A stretch of 42,061 nt of DNA from Bacteroidaceae bacterium (GTDB lineage Bacteria; Bacteroidota; Bacteroidia; Bacteroidales; Bacteroidaceae): NCBI GenBank assembly GCA_017559845.1, contig JAFYQQ010000017.1, positions 84,224-126,284 on the forward strand, written 5' to 3'. The notes under the pieces were generated by a model, which was not told the DNA's origin, made no database searches, and was given only the letters and a program-made list of their open reading frames with translations. Each line of letters starts with the position of its first letter. Positions within the stretch are counted from its first letter, which is position 1. Positions 9,464 through 19,800 of the stretch are shown piece by piece. The position numbers were made by a program, and so were the translations under genes.

Positions 9464-9512
9464 CTTGTCCGTTATGTAACTTATTACGGGCTTTCTTCAC
9501 ATTCCGTATGCA

Positions 9513-10490
9513 TCAAGAACACTTGATAATTTGCCCCAAACGCAAAGTTGTATTCTTGGAAATGTTATTCAGTTTGCAAAGTTTGTCAACCGTTGTGCCA
9601 TACTTCTTCGCAATGATATACAGGCTTTCGCCCTTCTTCACACGATGAACCTTTCCTCGATTAGCAGTGCGCTCCTGAATCTTCTTCTGTTGGAAGCCCT
9701 GGCTTTCTTCTGCCTTTGCCAAAGCGGCTGCTTCCTGTTCAGACATTTCGCTTTCTCCGCCCACGATATTATGTTCGGCCAGCAGAACACCTGTGCCGGC
9801 AGCGCGGTATACATAATAGTCGCCAAGAATATCCTGTGCTTCAAAGTTGAAAAGTTTCTCTGGATTGATGAAATGACCCATGAAACGGGTTTCAAAGTGC
9901 AGATGCGAACCGAAGCTTTTACCAGTATTTCCACCAAGACCGATGGGTTCGCCCACCTTTACAATCTGGTCTTCCTTTACCAATTGCTTGCTCAAGTGGC
10001 CGTATACGGTTTCAAGACCGTTGGGATGGCGCATCACGATATAGCGTCCATATCCCTTTCCTTCGTATGCCACAATACGCACCTTACCGCTGAACGCAGC
10101 ACGGATGGTATCGCCCACATACACTTTGATGTCAGTGCCGTAATGCTGGCGGCGGAATCTGCGACGATAGCCATAACGGCTGGTTACCTTGCGGCTTGTG
10201 GTGGGCATGCAGAACTGGCGAAGATCAATCTTGTATTCGGATGGAAGTTCCAGACCAGTCACACGCACGCTCTTGTTGTCCCAACTGGTATACAATTCGC
10301 CAGCAGGGTTGTCCAAGTCCCACAATTTCTCGGCACCAACCAAGCGATTAAGTTCCAAACTGTCAATAGCACGCATCTTGCTATCAACGGGAGCCACATC
10401 GGCCAACAGGTCTTGTCCACAAACCGGGGCACTGGCCACAGCCATTACCGCCAATAAAAAACCTTTTCTTATCTTCTTTACGAAATTCAT
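9513..10490 (-). CDS. M23 family metallopeptidase with C-terminal LysM
   Basis: 325 residues from the ATG at 10490, chosen because it gives a clean signal peptide (Met-Asn-Phe-Val-Lys-Lys, hydrophobic run, Ala-Pro-Val-Cys-Gly-Gln). The ATG at 10523 would add eleven polar residues. The LytM/M23 zinc site is present: His116-x3-Asp120 in Gln-His-Tyr-Gly-Thr-Asp, and His196-Leu-His198-Phe-Glu. The enzyme should therefore be a peptidoglycan endopeptidase of the envelope. A LysM glycan-binding module occupies about 278-325 (Val-Lys-Lys-Gly-Glu-Ser-Leu-Tyr-Ile-Ile-Ala). It follows ndk by 22 bases. Confidence 0.92.
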   Translation of the reverse strand: MNFVKKIRKGFLLAVMAVASAPVCGQDLLADVAPVDSKMRAIDSLELNRLVGAEKLWDLDNPAGELYTSWDNKSVRVTGLELPSEYKIDLRQFCMPTTSRKVTSRYGYRRRFRRQHYGTDIKVYVGDTIRAAFSGKVRIVAYEGKGYGRYIVMRHPNGLETVYGHLSKQLVKEDQIVKVGEPIGLGGNTGKSFGSHLHFETRFMGHFINPEKLFNFEAQDILGDYYVYRAAGTGVLLAEHNIVGGESEMSEQEAAALAKAEESQGFQQKKIQERTANRGKVHRVKKGESLYIIAKKYGTTVDKLCKLNNISKNTTLRLGQIIKCS

Positions 10491-10512
10491 TCGATTATAT
10501 TGTTTTCTCAAA

Positions 10513-10974
10513 TTACAACTCATCTACAGCATACAAACGGTCCAAATTCAAATCGCCCATGTCAAAGATTTCCTCGGGACGGAAAAATCTGTTGAGTTCT
10601 TCAACAGCGGCTTCGGGCGAGTCAGAAGCATGCACAATGTTCTGCTGGTTGCTCATGCAATAGTCTCCACGGATTGTTCCGGGATCCGCCTTGCGGCCGT
10701 TGGTATAGCCGGTAATGTAGCGCACCACCGCTATGGCATCCACTCCTTCCAAGCACATGGCTATTACGGGAGTCTTCATCATTGAGGCTTTAAGGATGGG
10801 GAAGAACGGTTTCTTTACCAAATGAGCGTAATGCTGCGCCAGAATTTCATCAGTAAGCTGCATCATCTTCATGCCGACGATACGAAGTCCTTTCTTTTCA
10901 AATCTGTTGACAATCTCGCCCACCAACGCACGTTCAATTGTGCTGGGTTTAAGCAAAACCAATGTTCTTTCCAT
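10513..10974 (-). CDS. ndk: Nucleoside diphosphate kinase
   Basis: 153 residues. It balances the nucleoside triphosphate pools through a phosphohistidine intermediate. The active-site histidine is His115 in Asn-Ile-Val-His-Ala-Ser-Asp-Ser. The N-terminal Arg-Thr-Leu-Val-Leu-Leu-Lys-Pro and the Arg-x-Ile-Thr-Gly-x-Thr-Asn segments fit the family. It has its own promoter after recG and is followed closely by the M23 peptidase gene. Confidence 0.96.
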   Translation of the reverse strand: MERTLVLLKPSTIERALVGEIVNRFEKKGLRIVGMKMMQLTDEILAQHYAHLVKKPFFPILKASMMKTPVIAMCLEGVDAIAVVRYITGYTNGRKADPGTIRGDYCMSNQQNIVHASDSPEAAVEELNRFFRPEEIFDMGDLNLDRLYAVDEL

Positions 10975-11029
10975 CTGCTTTTGTCCTGTTTTTCTGCCTA
11001 AAATAAGATATTTTAACTCTTTTCGGGTG

Positions 11030-11037
11030 CAAAGTTA
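11030..11037 (-). promoter_or_regulatory. ndk promoter
   Basis: Minus-strand TAACTTTG with a TTG at 11060-11058, 20 bases upstream: a good Bacteroidota promoter, 56 bases before the ndk ATG. Confidence 0.7.
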
Positions 11038-11096
11038 ATGAAAAATAGGGAATTAACCAACTTTTCCCCTATATTATTTCCACTTTTTTCTGCTTT

Positions 11097-13193
11097 TTAT
11101 GATATTGAACTCCAGTTCATTTCGTCTGCACGAAGTTCTTCCAGTGTTTTTTTGAGCAAAGCATTCTCTGGATGCGCCAAAGAGGGGTCTTCATCAAGCA
11201 CTCTGGTGGCCGTGTCGCGGGCAAGTTGCACAATCTGTCCGTCGCGGGCAAGATTGGCCAGTTTTAGGTCGAAGGCTATTCCGCTTTGCTTGGTTCCTTC
11301 CAGGTCTCCGGGTCCACGCAGTTTAAGGTCGGCCTCGGCAATCTCAAATCCATCGTTCGTCTCTGTCATGATCTGCACCCGCTTGGTGGAAGTCTTTCCC
11401 AACTGATAATTAGTCACTAAGATGCAATAAGACTGATCCGCCCCACGCCCCACTCGTCCTCTGAGCTGATGCAATTGGGACAAGCCGAAACGCTCGGCAT
11501 TCTGGATGACCATTACCGATGCGTTGGGCACATTCACACCCACCTCTATCACCGTTGTCGCTACCAGAATCTGCGTTTGCCCCGACACGAATTTGCGCAT
11601 CTCCTCCTCTTTCTGAACCGGTTTCATGCGACCATGCACCATTCCGATCTTATAGTCAGGAAAAACTTTTTGCAAATGTGCATAACCTTCTTCCACATTC
11701 TTCAGGTCCATCTTTTCGCTTTCCTTTATCAGCGGATAAACGAAATAGACTTGACGTCCTTGCTGAACCTGCTTGTGGATGTCGCGATAAAGTCCTTCCG
11801 AAGCATTGTCATACCAGTGCAAGGTCTTAACCGGCTTGCGTCCTGGAGGAAGTTGGTCTATCACAGACACATCCAAATCACCATAAAGCGTCATTGCCAG
11901 CGTGCGGGGAATGGGCGTTGCCGTCATCACCAGGACATGGGGCGCAACGGTATTCTTTTTCCACAAGCGGGCACGCTGCGCCACACCAAAACGGTGCTGT
12001 TCGTCAATAATTACCAAACCAAGTCGTTGGAAACCAACCGCATCCTCAATGACGGCATGAGTGCCGACAAGGATATTGACCTCGCCATTCCGCAGTCCCT
12101 CCAAGACGGCCGTGCGCCGTTTTCCTTTGACCATACCCGTCAGCAGCTCCACACGAACGGGCATATCCTTCAGCATAGAACGGAAGGTTTCCAGGTGCTG
12201 TTCAGCCAGAATTTCCGTTGGCGCCATCAGGCATCCCTGATAGCCGTTGTCCACAGCAATGAGCAAGAGCAAAAGCGCCACCAAGGTCTTTCCGCTTCCC
12301 ACATCACCTTGCAGCAGACGGTTCATCTGTTTCCCACTGCCCATATCCATCCTCATCTCACGGATCACCCGCTTCTGGGCATCGGTCAGGGGGAAGGGCA
12401 AATAGTGGTTGTAAAAGGTATGGAAATTTTCTCCCACGCGAGGAAAAATTATTCCCCTCCGGAGGGAGTGCCTTTCGCGTGCATAGCGCAGGATGGAAAG
12501 TTGCACATAAAACAGCTCCTCAAACTTGAGACGGAGCATGGCATGCGACAGCTCATTGGCCGTCTCGGGATAATGCGCAGACTTCAGCGCCTGCCCGAGA
12601 GGCATCAGATACATTTGCCTCACCAGATACTCCGGCAAGGTCTCCCCTATTGGTTCCTGCATTTGTTGGAACAAGGTCTGGGTAAAATGCTCCAGCGAAC
12701 GGGAACTTAGCCCCGCCTTCTTCATCTTCTCCGTCACGGAATAATAGGGCTGCATGCCCATCTTTCCCAACGCCAATGATTCTGCCGGATCCACATCAGG
12801 ATGAGACACTTGCAGTCTGCCGTTGAAAACGCCGGGACGTCCGAAGATGATATAGTCGCGGTTCAGTTTTATCGTTTTGGTAATATATTTGGTGGCATTG
12901 AACCACACCAGATCCATCAACGACTGCCCATCGGTGAAATGCCCGACCAGACGTTTCTTCCTTCCGGCACCCATTTCCTCAAAGCTCAGGAAACGCCCTT
13001 TCACCTGCACGAAAGGCATGTCCGAAGTAAGCTCGTTGATACGGTACAGGCGGGTGCGGTCTATGTGCTTGTAGGGGAAATAATAAAGCAAGTCATGCCA
13101 GGTGTGGATGTTAAGCTGTTCTTTGAGCAGTTTGCTTCTTGCCGGCCCCACCCCTGGCAAATAGACGATATCTTTGGTCTTCAAGTCTTGCAT
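11097..13193 (-). CDS. recG: ATP-dependent DNA helicase RecG
   Basis: 698 residues, usual length. It remodels stalled forks and branched DNA. The N-terminal wedge/OB region opens with Tyr-Leu-Pro-Gly-Val-Gly-Pro. The SF2 helicase core follows, with Walker A Gly-Asp-Val-Gly-Ser-Gly-Lys-Thr at 296-303, Asp-Glu-Gln-His at 397-400, and Thr-Ala-Thr-Pro-Ile-Pro-Arg-Thr shortly after. The C-terminal helicase lobe ends with Gln-Leu-Arg-Gly-Arg-Val-Gly-Arg-Gly. It lies 33 bases after ispD, and is the last gene of the pdxJ group. Confidence 0.97.
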   Translation of the reverse strand: MQDLKTKDIVYLPGVGPARSKLLKEQLNIHTWHDLLYYFPYKHIDRTRLYRINELTSDMPFVQVKGRFLSFEEMGAGRKKRLVGHFTDGQSLMDLVWFNATKYITKTIKLNRDYIIFGRPGVFNGRLQVSHPDVDPAESLALGKMGMQPYYSVTEKMKKAGLSSRSLEHFTQTLFQQMQEPIGETLPEYLVRQMYLMPLGQALKSAHYPETANELSHAMLRLKFEELFYVQLSILRYARERHSLRRGIIFPRVGENFHTFYNHYLPFPLTDAQKRVIREMRMDMGSGKQMNRLLQGDVGSGKTLVALLLLLIAVDNGYQGCLMAPTEILAEQHLETFRSMLKDMPVRVELLTGMVKGKRRTAVLEGLRNGEVNILVGTHAVIEDAVGFQRLGLVIIDEQHRFGVAQRARLWKKNTVAPHVLVMTATPIPRTLAMTLYGDLDVSVIDQLPPGRKPVKTLHWYDNASEGLYRDIHKQVQQGRQVYFVYPLIKESEKMDLKNVEEGYAHLQKVFPDYKIGMVHGRMKPVQKEEEMRKFVSGQTQILVATTVIEVGVNVPNASVMVIQNAERFGLSQLHQLRGRVGRGADQSYCILVTNYQLGKTSTKRVQIMTETNDGFEIAEADLKLRGPGDLEGTKQSGIAFDLKLANLARDGQIVQLARDTATRVLDEDPSLAHPENALLKKTLEELRADEMNWSSIS

Positions 13194-13226
13194 GAAATCT
13201 TCTCCCCCACTGGCTTTCTGGAAATC

Positions 13227-13895
13227 CTACACCATCCCTTCCGCCAACTTCAAGTCGGCCGGATTCGTCAGCTTAATATTCTCGTTGTTTCCCTCCACCA
13301 GCTTTATCGGGTGCCCCATGGCCTCCACCACAGAGGCATCATCCGTAAAGAAGGGATCAAAGGGTTGGCCGTATGCCTTTTTAAGCAATTGTATATCAAA
13401 TGTCTGCGGAGTCTGCACCAGCCTATAGGCATTGCGGTCCACTGTCATGCTGCTTCCGTCGGCCAACACTTGCCTTACCGTTTCCACCACGGGCACCACG
13501 GGTACCACAGCGCCAAATTCCTCTGCCGCCTCAAAACAACGGCGAATGGTCTCTGGCGAGACAAAGGGGCGCACACCGTCATGCACACCCACCACTCCCC
13601 TTGCGTCATCAGGAATCAGGGAAAGTCCGTTATGGACAGAATGGAAACGGGTTTCGCCCCCATCGGCCACACAAAGTTCCACATCATAGGCATGTTGCCC
13701 GCACAGCTTCCGCCAATAGTCTTGCTGCTCGCGGGGAAGCACTAATATAATATGTATATCGGGATAGGTCCGTCTGAACACATCAATCGTGTGCATCAAC
13801 ACCGGACGCCCACGCAAAGGGAGGAACTGCTTGGGAATGTCGCTTCCCATACGCAGCCCCTTTCCGCCGGCCACCAGAATAGCATATCTGTCCAT
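13227..13895 (-). CDS. ispD: 2-C-methyl-D-erythritol 4-phosphate cytidylyltransferase
   Basis: 222 residues. It joins CTP to methylerythritol 4-phosphate in the non-mevalonate isoprenoid pathway. The nucleotide-binding loop [11 protein letters not shown] (7-17) and Pro-Lys-Gln-Phe-Leu-Pro are diagnostic. Val-His-Asp-Gly-Val-Arg-Pro-Phe and the late Thr-Asp-Asp-Ala-Ser-Val-Val-Glu complete the signature. Its start codon shares one base with the stop of the DJ-1 gene (TGATG), so translation is probably coupled. Confidence 0.95.
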   Translation of the reverse strand: MDRYAILVAGGKGLRMGSDIPKQFLPLRGRPVLMHTIDVFRRTYPDIHIILVLPREQQDYWRKLCGQHAYDVELCVADGGETRFHSVHNGLSLIPDDARGVVGVHDGVRPFVSPETIRRCFEAAEEFGAVVPVVPVVETVRQVLADGSSMTVDRNAYRLVQTPQTFDIQLLKKAYGQPFDPFFTDDASVVEAMGHPIKLVEGNNENIKLTNPADLKLAEGMV

Positions 13896-14449
13896 CAGGC
13901 CAGCAGCTGAGCGTAGATCATTCCTTCACGAAGCGGCTGGCTGGCTCCTTCGCCCAAAATGCGGTCCACCAGCGTATAGCCAAATTCAAATGCTGCAGCG
14001 GGTCCACGGCCTGTAATGAACTGGCCATCGCTCTCCACAATGGCTGCTGTATATTCCGCACCTTCCATGTGCGACTCGCAACCGGGATAACAAGTGGCTT
14101 TCACACCTTTAAGCAACCCCATGTGCCCATAGACCATTGGAGCGGCACAAATTGCAGCCAACGGCGTTCCTGCCTCATAGGCCTTCTGGATACCCTCGCG
14201 CAAAGGGGCACAGGCATCAAGATTGGTAGAACCGGGCAGACCACCGGGCAACACAAGCATCTCGGCCGCGGCAAAATCAACCTCGGCGAGCAATGCATCG
14301 GCCACAACAGGCACACCATGGGTTCCCACCACAGTCTTGTCTCCGGTAATGGAAACGGTTACCACTTCCAGGCCGGCACGGCGCATAATATCAATTGGGG
14401 TAAGAGCTTCTATCTCTTCAAATCCCGTAGCTAAAAATACGTAAATCAT
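13895..14449 (-). CDS. DJ-1/PfpI family protein
   Basis: 184 residues with the DJ-1/ThiJ fold. Gly-Phe-Glu-Glu-Ile-Glu-Ala lies near the start, Leu-Pro-Gly-Gly-Leu-Pro-Gly-Ser follows, and the nucleophile-elbow cysteine is Cys101 in Ala-Ala-Ile-Cys-Ala-Ala-Pro. Members act as deglycase-like, chaperone or amidase proteins; the activity here is not resolved. It starts 32 bases after pdxJ and overlaps ispD by one base. Confidence 0.88.
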   Translation of the reverse strand: MIYVFLATGFEEIEALTPIDIMRRAGLEVVTVSITGDKTVVGTHGVPVVADALLAEVDFAAAEMLVLPGGLPGSTNLDACAPLREGIQKAYEAGTPLAAICAAPMVYGHMGLLKGVKATCYPGCESHMEGAEYTAAIVESDGQFITGRGPAAAFEFGYTLVDRILGEGASQPLREGMIYAQLLA

Positions 14450-14481
14450 TGTTTTGTATAAAGTTTTTTAGGTCAATTCCA

Positions 14482-15195
14482 CTATTTCAGACAATTCAGA
14501 TAACGTTGGATGGTGGTCTCCAGTCCCAGATACAAGGCATCACAGATAAGGGCATGTCCGATGCTTACCTCATCAATATAGGGGATGCGCTCGTGCATGA
14601 ACGCCAGATTCTCCAGACTCAGGTCGTGGCCGGCATTCAGTCCCAGACCCAGCGACTTGGCTTTCTCTGCCGCCACCACAAAGGGAGCGATGGCCGCCTC
14701 GCGGTTCTTGGCATACATCGAGGCATAAGGTTCCGTATAAAGCTCCACTCTGTCGGCACCGGCCTTGGCGGCATAGGCCACCATCTCCTCGTCTGCCGCC
14801 ACAAAGATGCTCACCCTGATGCCACGGCTGTGGAACACATCGGTTACATCTGTCAGGAAGGAAAGGTTCTGCTTGGTGTCCCAACCGGCATTGCTCGTAA
14901 TCTGATTGGGAGCATCGGGCACCAGCGTCACTTGCGTGGGCTGCACCTTGCACACCAGGTCCACAAATGACTCGCATGGTTGTCCTTCAATATTGAATTC
15001 GGTTGTCAGCCTTGGTTTCAGGTCATAGACATCCTTATATCTAATGTGTCTTTCATCGGGACGGGGATGCACGGTTATTCCTTGTGCACCAAAACGTTCG
15101 CAGTCCAGTGCCACTTGCAACACATCGGGGTTATTTCCGCCGCGGGCATTGCGGATTGTGGCCACTTTGTTGATATTCACACTTAATTTCGTCAT
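14482..15195 (-). CDS. pdxJ: Pyridoxine 5'-phosphate synthase
   Basis: 237 residues. It condenses 1-deoxyxylulose 5-phosphate with 3-amino-2-oxopropyl phosphate in vitamin B6 synthesis. Family marks are Leu-Ser-Val-Asn-Ile-Asn-Lys at the start, [11 protein letters not shown] at 41-51, and Leu-Asn-Ala-Gly-His-Asp-Leu late. It heads the pdxJ, DJ-1, ispD, recG group. The substrate it shares with ispD's pathway (deoxyxylulose phosphate) makes the operon sensible. Confidence 0.96.
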   Translation of the reverse strand: MTKLSVNINKVATIRNARGGNNPDVLQVALDCERFGAQGITVHPRPDERHIRYKDVYDLKPRLTTEFNIEGQPCESFVDLVCKVQPTQVTLVPDAPNQITSNAGWDTKQNLSFLTDVTDVFHSRGIRVSIFVAADEEMVAYAAKAGADRVELYTEPYASMYAKNREAAIAPFVVAAEKAKSLGLGLNAGHDLSLENLAFMHERIPYIDEVSIGHALICDALYLGLETTIQRYLNCLK

Positions 15196-15226
15196 ATTTC
15201 ATTTGGATTTTTAAAATTCCACACTG

Positions 15227-15253
15227 CAAAGTTAAGAAAAATCATTAACTTTG
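15227..15253. promoter_or_regulatory. Interlocked divergent promoters of pdxJ and nadK
   Basis: Two -7 elements face away from each other: minus-strand TAACTTTG at 15234-15227 (pdxJ) and plus-strand TAACTTTG at 15246-15253 (nadK). Together they form a perfect 9-base inverted repeat, CAAAGTTAA / TTAACTTTG, 9 bases apart. With the usual spacing, each promoter's -33 position falls near or on the other's -7 element. Confidence 0.7.
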
Positions 15254-15275
15254 TCCGCCAAAAAGAGGATAAAAT

Positions 15276-16166
15276 ATGAACAGCCCACTCAGATTTGCCA
15301 TATTCGGAAACATCTTCCAAGGGAAAAAGTCACTCGCCATACAGAAACTGCTCGCCCTGCTTGAAGAGCGGAACGCGGAAATCATGATAGACCGTCCGCT
15401 TTACGATTTCCTCGTAAACGAACTGAAAATCAGCATCCACCCCAACAGACTCATACAAGGAAGCGATTTCGAGGCAGACATTGCCATCAGCATGGGAGGC
15501 GACGGTACATTCCTCGAAGCCGCACGCCGTGTTGGCGACAAGGAAATCCCCATCCTGGGTATCAACATGGGACGACTGGGTTTTCTGGCCGATTTCTCTC
15601 CCGAAGAAATTGAAGACGCCATAGCACAAATCTACGACGGCACGTTGCGCACCGAATCGCGAAGCGTACTGCAAGTGGCCTATTCAAAAGGACGCCCCAA
15701 GGTATATCCTTACGCCCTCAATGAAGTGGCGGTGCTCAAGCGCGACAGTTCCAGCATGATCAGCATCCGCGTAAACATCAATGGCGAATACCTCACCACC
15801 TATCAGGCCGACGGCCTCATCATCAACACCCCCACCGGCAGCACCGGCTATGCCCTCAGCGTGGGCGGTCCCATCATGGCGCCCGACAGCCACATTATGG
15901 GACTGGCGCCCGTCTCTCCCCACAGCCTTTCCGCACGCCCCATCACCCTTAGTGACGACATGGAGGTAGAACTCTCCGTAGAGAGCCGCAGCCACAATTT
16001 CCTGGTAGCCATAGACGGACGAAACGAGTCATGCACCGAAGGCACCCGCCTCAGCATCCGCAAGGCCCCCTATCAGGTTCATGTGCTCAAACGCTCCCGA
16101 GGCTCCTACTTCCGCACCCTCCGCACCAAACTGATGTGGGGAACAGATGTAAGGTCAGAGTTGTGA
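15276..16166 (+). CDS. nadK: NAD kinase
   Basis: 296 residues. It phosphorylates NAD to NADP. Gly-Gly-Asp-Gly-Thr at 74-78 carries the catalytic Asp76. Asn-Met-Gly-Arg-Leu-Gly-Phe-Leu (97-104) and Asn-Thr-Pro-Thr-Gly-Ser-Thr-Gly-Tyr-Ala-Leu-Ser follow as expected. The last 22 codons are odd: a second diverged copy of exactly this stretch lies 8.7 kb downstream at the far edge of an accessory island. The resident tail uses ACA GAT GTA AGG where the distal copy uses ACC GAC GTC CGT, so the present 3' end may have come with the island. Confidence 0.96.
   Translation: MNSPLRFAIFGNIFQGKKSLAIQKLLALLEERNAEIMIDRPLYDFLVNELKISIHPNRLIQGSDFEADIAISMGGDGTFLEAARRVGDKEIPILGINMGRLGFLADFSPEEIEDAIAQIYDGTLRTESRSVLQVAYSKGRPKVYPYALNEVAVLKRDSSSMISIRVNINGEYLTTYQADGLIINTPTGSTGYALSVGGPIMAPDSHIMGLAPVSPHSLSARPITLSDDMEVELSVESRSHNFLVAIDGRNESCTEGTRLSIRKAPYQVHVLKRSRGSYFRTLRTKLMWGTDVRSEL
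16119..16144 (+). repeat. Proximal island-flanking direct repeat (in nadK)
   Basis: 26 bases inside the nadK 3' end, identical to 24866-24891. The wider match covers 66 bases (16101-16166 against 24848-24913), 55 identical, and both copies end in a stop codon. Likely left attachment or recombination site. Confidence 0.85.
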
Positions 16167-16233
16167 GTCCGGTAATATAACTTTTTCTTTCGCCCGCAAT
16201 TTTTGTTTAATTTTTCAATGTGCTTGAAACTAA

Positions 16234-16884
16234 ATGAGCAACAAAGAACCTGGCTACGTTTACATTCTGACCAATCCAAGCTTCCGTGAGGATTGGGTAA
16301 AGATTGGCAAGAGTTCACGTCCTGTTGATGTGAGAAGCAAGAAACTGGACAATACAGCAGTTCCCATGCCCTTCGAGATCTTCGCCACGATGAAGACCAC
16401 AAAATACAACGAAGTAGAGAAACTGGTGCATAAGACCATTGATCGCCTCACCGATTTGCGCATCCGCCAAAACCGTGAGTTCTTCAATGTGGCTCCACAG
16501 ATGGCGCTTGACATCTTCCGCGATATTGCCAGCGCGATAGACGATGCCGAAGTGACACTCTACGAAGATAACAAGCCTATCGCGGAAAGCGAACACAAGG
16601 AACAACAGAAGCGAGAAGTGAAACGACCACGTTTTAAGTTCTCTATGTGTGGCATCAAGATTGGAGAACGAGTCACCTTCGACCCAACGGGCCTTATAGT
16701 GAAAGTCGCCTCCGATGACAGCATCGAGAACGAAGGCCGCATCTATAAACTCTCTCCCTTCGTTGGTACCTTTATGCCAGAAGAACATCGTAACACTTCT
16801 GGTGCCTATCAAGGCGCCAAGTACTTCTCGTACAATGGGAAGGTATTGGATGAGATAAGAAAAGAAAAAGAATGTATCGAATAG
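16234..16884 (+). CDS. T5orf172-type GIY-YIG domain protein
   Basis: 216 residues. The first 95 residues match the T5orf172/MUG113 branch of GIY-YIG: Gly-Tyr-Val-Tyr-Ile-Leu-Thr-Asn (7-14), Val-Lys-Ile-Gly-Lys-Ser (22-27), Arg34, Val-Pro-Met-Pro-Phe-Glu (43-48), Glu62 and His66, then Asn-Arg-Glu-Phe-Phe. Nuclease activity is possible but unproven for this branch. After a charged linker, residues from about 130 form a small domain resembling RAMA/DUF4357-type modules often linked to restriction systems; this match is by eye and tentative. It lies 67 bases after nadK and 15 before the restriction gene, so the pair is probably cotranscribed. Confidence 0.72.
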   Translation: MSNKEPGYVYILTNPSFREDWVKIGKSSRPVDVRSKKLDNTAVPMPFEIFATMKTTKYNEVEKLVHKTIDRLTDLRIRQNREFFNVAPQMALDIFRDIASAIDDAEVTLYEDNKPIAESEHKEQQKREVKRPRFKFSMCGIKIGERVTFDPTGLIVKVASDDSIENEGRIYKLSPFVGTFMPEEHRNTSGAYQGAKYFSYNGKVLDEIRKEKECIE

Positions 16885-16899
16885 CTAAGATAGTACATT

Positions 16900-19800
16900 A
16901 TGATTACAAAAGACAATTTAGCCGCCCTTTTGTTACATCCGAATTTTGGTTTCACGAAAAGGGGTAATATATATAAGAAAGAGTATTCTCAAGGCGCAAG
17001 TATTGAAGTAAACACCGATACTCAGAAAATTACATATTCTCCAGTAGATTCTCTTTTCAAAGAAGGCGAATTCCCCACAAAAGACAAGCCGGCTAATGGT
17101 TTTGTAATTCATAGGGATACGACATTAAATTTTAGCGCAAATGAAAATTTTGTCTGTTTGGTTTGTACCCATCTTTTGCTTAAAAAGGGATACGAGCCAA
17201 AGCATATCGTCTTTGAGCCCGCATTTAAAGTAGGCCACGTAAATAAGCCTTCATATGGCGACATACTTGTTTTTGACAAAGAATACAATCCGCTTGTTTT
17301 GATAGAAAACAAAACATTTGGAACAGAATTCAGCAAAGAATGGAACTTGATGCAGAAAGATGGAGGACAGCTTTTCAGCTACCTTGGTCCACTCGTTAAT
17401 GTTATGGGGCGATGCCAGAATCTTGTTCTTTTTGCTGCCGACTTTGTCGAAAAGGAAGTCCTTCTCAAAAACCATATTATCACTCTAAAGGATAATGAAA
17501 AACGTCTCAAAGAGTTGGATAATGCAAAGTCATTTGCAGATGCCCAAGGAAAATATTATGAAGTTTGGGATCAGACATACGGAAAGTCATTCGAGACTAA
17601 AGGTCTTTTTGAAGACGACATCGAGGCCTACTCTGTTGGAAAACTCAAATATACGATAAATGATTTGAAGGGGTTGTCTCATGCAGAGATACGCCCTATA
17701 TACCATGAGTTTGCAACGATATTGAGAAATCATGCAATCACCGATTTCGAACATTCGTTTTATATCCTTATCGATCTGTTCCTCTGTAAGATTACCGACG
17801 AACTTAACAACCCTGATGACCTACAGTTTTATTATAAAGGAATTGCCCGTGACACGCCCAAGGAATATTGTAATCGATTGTTGAAACTGTACCAGCAGGG
17901 AAAGCGGCAGCTCTTTAATGTGGAGGTTGTAAACAAGGATGAGGAGGATATCAAGCAGATTTTTGAAGATACCGGTCGTTCTCTTGTAACCAATGGACTG
18001 TTCGCAGGCATCAAGGAGCTGTTTGAAGAAATGAAGTTCTACAACATCAAGAAGTTCAACTTCATAGATGTGGAAAATCGGGAAGAATTTGAAATGAACT
18101 TTCAGATTCTGATAAAAATTGCAGCCCTCATACAGGACATCAATCTGAGCTCCAGCGAAACCAACCATTTCTTTGGCGACCTGTTTGAGGGTCTTCTTTC
18201 CAAAAACGTTCACCAGACGGAAGGGCAGTTCTTTACACCACTTCCAATAGTCAACTTTATCATCAATTCTTTGCCTCAGTTCCCTAATACCGACAAGGTG
18301 AAGGTACTGGATTATGCCTGTGGCGCCGGCCATTTCCTGACCGAGTTCGTAAAGCATTATCCAAAGGCTAAGATATACGGGATAGAGAAAAGCCAAACGT
18401 TGAGTCAGGTTGCAAAAATCGCTACTATCATTAATGGCTGTCAGGACTCTCGCATCATCTTTAAGGATTCTCTAAGTCATATAAACACGATGGATGTACG
18501 CTACCAAGGGTTTGAAAAAGAGTCTTTTGACTGTATTATTGCTAATCCACCTTATAGCGTGAAAGGGTTCTTAAATACGATGGAGCAAAAAGATCGTGAC
18601 CAATTTGAACTAGCAAAGACTATCGAAGAAAAAGCGTTCTCTACAAATAGGTCGATTGAGTGTTTCTTTGTAGAACGTGCACATTATTTTTTGAAGAAAG
18701 ACGGCCTAATGGGCATCGTTCTTCCAAGTTCGCTGTTGAGCAACGAAAATATTTATACCAAAACCCGCGAGATCATTTTCGCGAACTTCAACATTCTGGC
18801 AATTGCTGTTATGAACAGTCGCACGTTTGGGTCAACAGGAACAAACACCGTTATTCTTTTTGCCCAAAAGGTAAAGAAAAACTCGGAAGGACTTCTCCAT
18901 ACTTTTTTAGACAAAAAGGATTACACCCAATATACAACCAGTAGCGCAATTGATTCCTATATTAAGAAACAGGGTTATCCCAAAGATGAGTATTTCGCGT
19001 ATATGCAAGACAATGTTCTTGGAGACAACCTTAAAGAAACAAATGTGTTCAAGGACTATGCCGCAAACTTTAAGAAGAGCAGCATAAGCAAAAATATCCA
19101 AAAAGAATGGTTTGCCAAATCCAGTTACTATTTGGAAGGGCTAAAGGAAAGCTCAAAGGAATACAAGAAGCAGTTTGCTCTTTTCTTGTCAAGTGATGAC
19201 TACAAACAACTAGAAGAAGCTGAATATAAAAGACAATTCGTAGCCTTTGCAAAAGACATAGAATGCAAAAAGCTTAATGTCTATATTCAGACAGAAAACA
19301 ATATCGTTGCCATTTTGCAGTCCCCACCTGAGAAGGTCAATAATAAGAGTAATAAAGCCGAGGTGGTCAAGTTCTTGGGTTATGACTGGAGCAACCGCAA
19401 GGGTGATGAAGGCATCAAGTACCTGACAAGTAAAGTTCAGGAAACCGCAACTTCAGATGACGAGGACGATAAAGATACTGAAATCGTTCAAGCCATCAAT
19501 TCCATCAAATACATTGAAACGCCTCTTTATAATCCTGGCGATGATAACGACGTTATAAAATTCTCATACGCATTGAGAAAACATATAACGAGCAATTGCA
19601 ACAAATTCTCTTTTGGCGTAAAAGCAACCAGCTGTATTAAGCCTGGATTAGAAAATACAAGTGAACTGTTGCATTTTGCAAGATTGACCGACCTGATAAG
19701 ATTTGATAGAACAGCTTTTAATTTAGTGGTAAAGACGGAAAGAGAAAGGGAGTATGTAAAAGTAACATATAAATGGCCATTGAAAGTGTTTGCAGAAATC

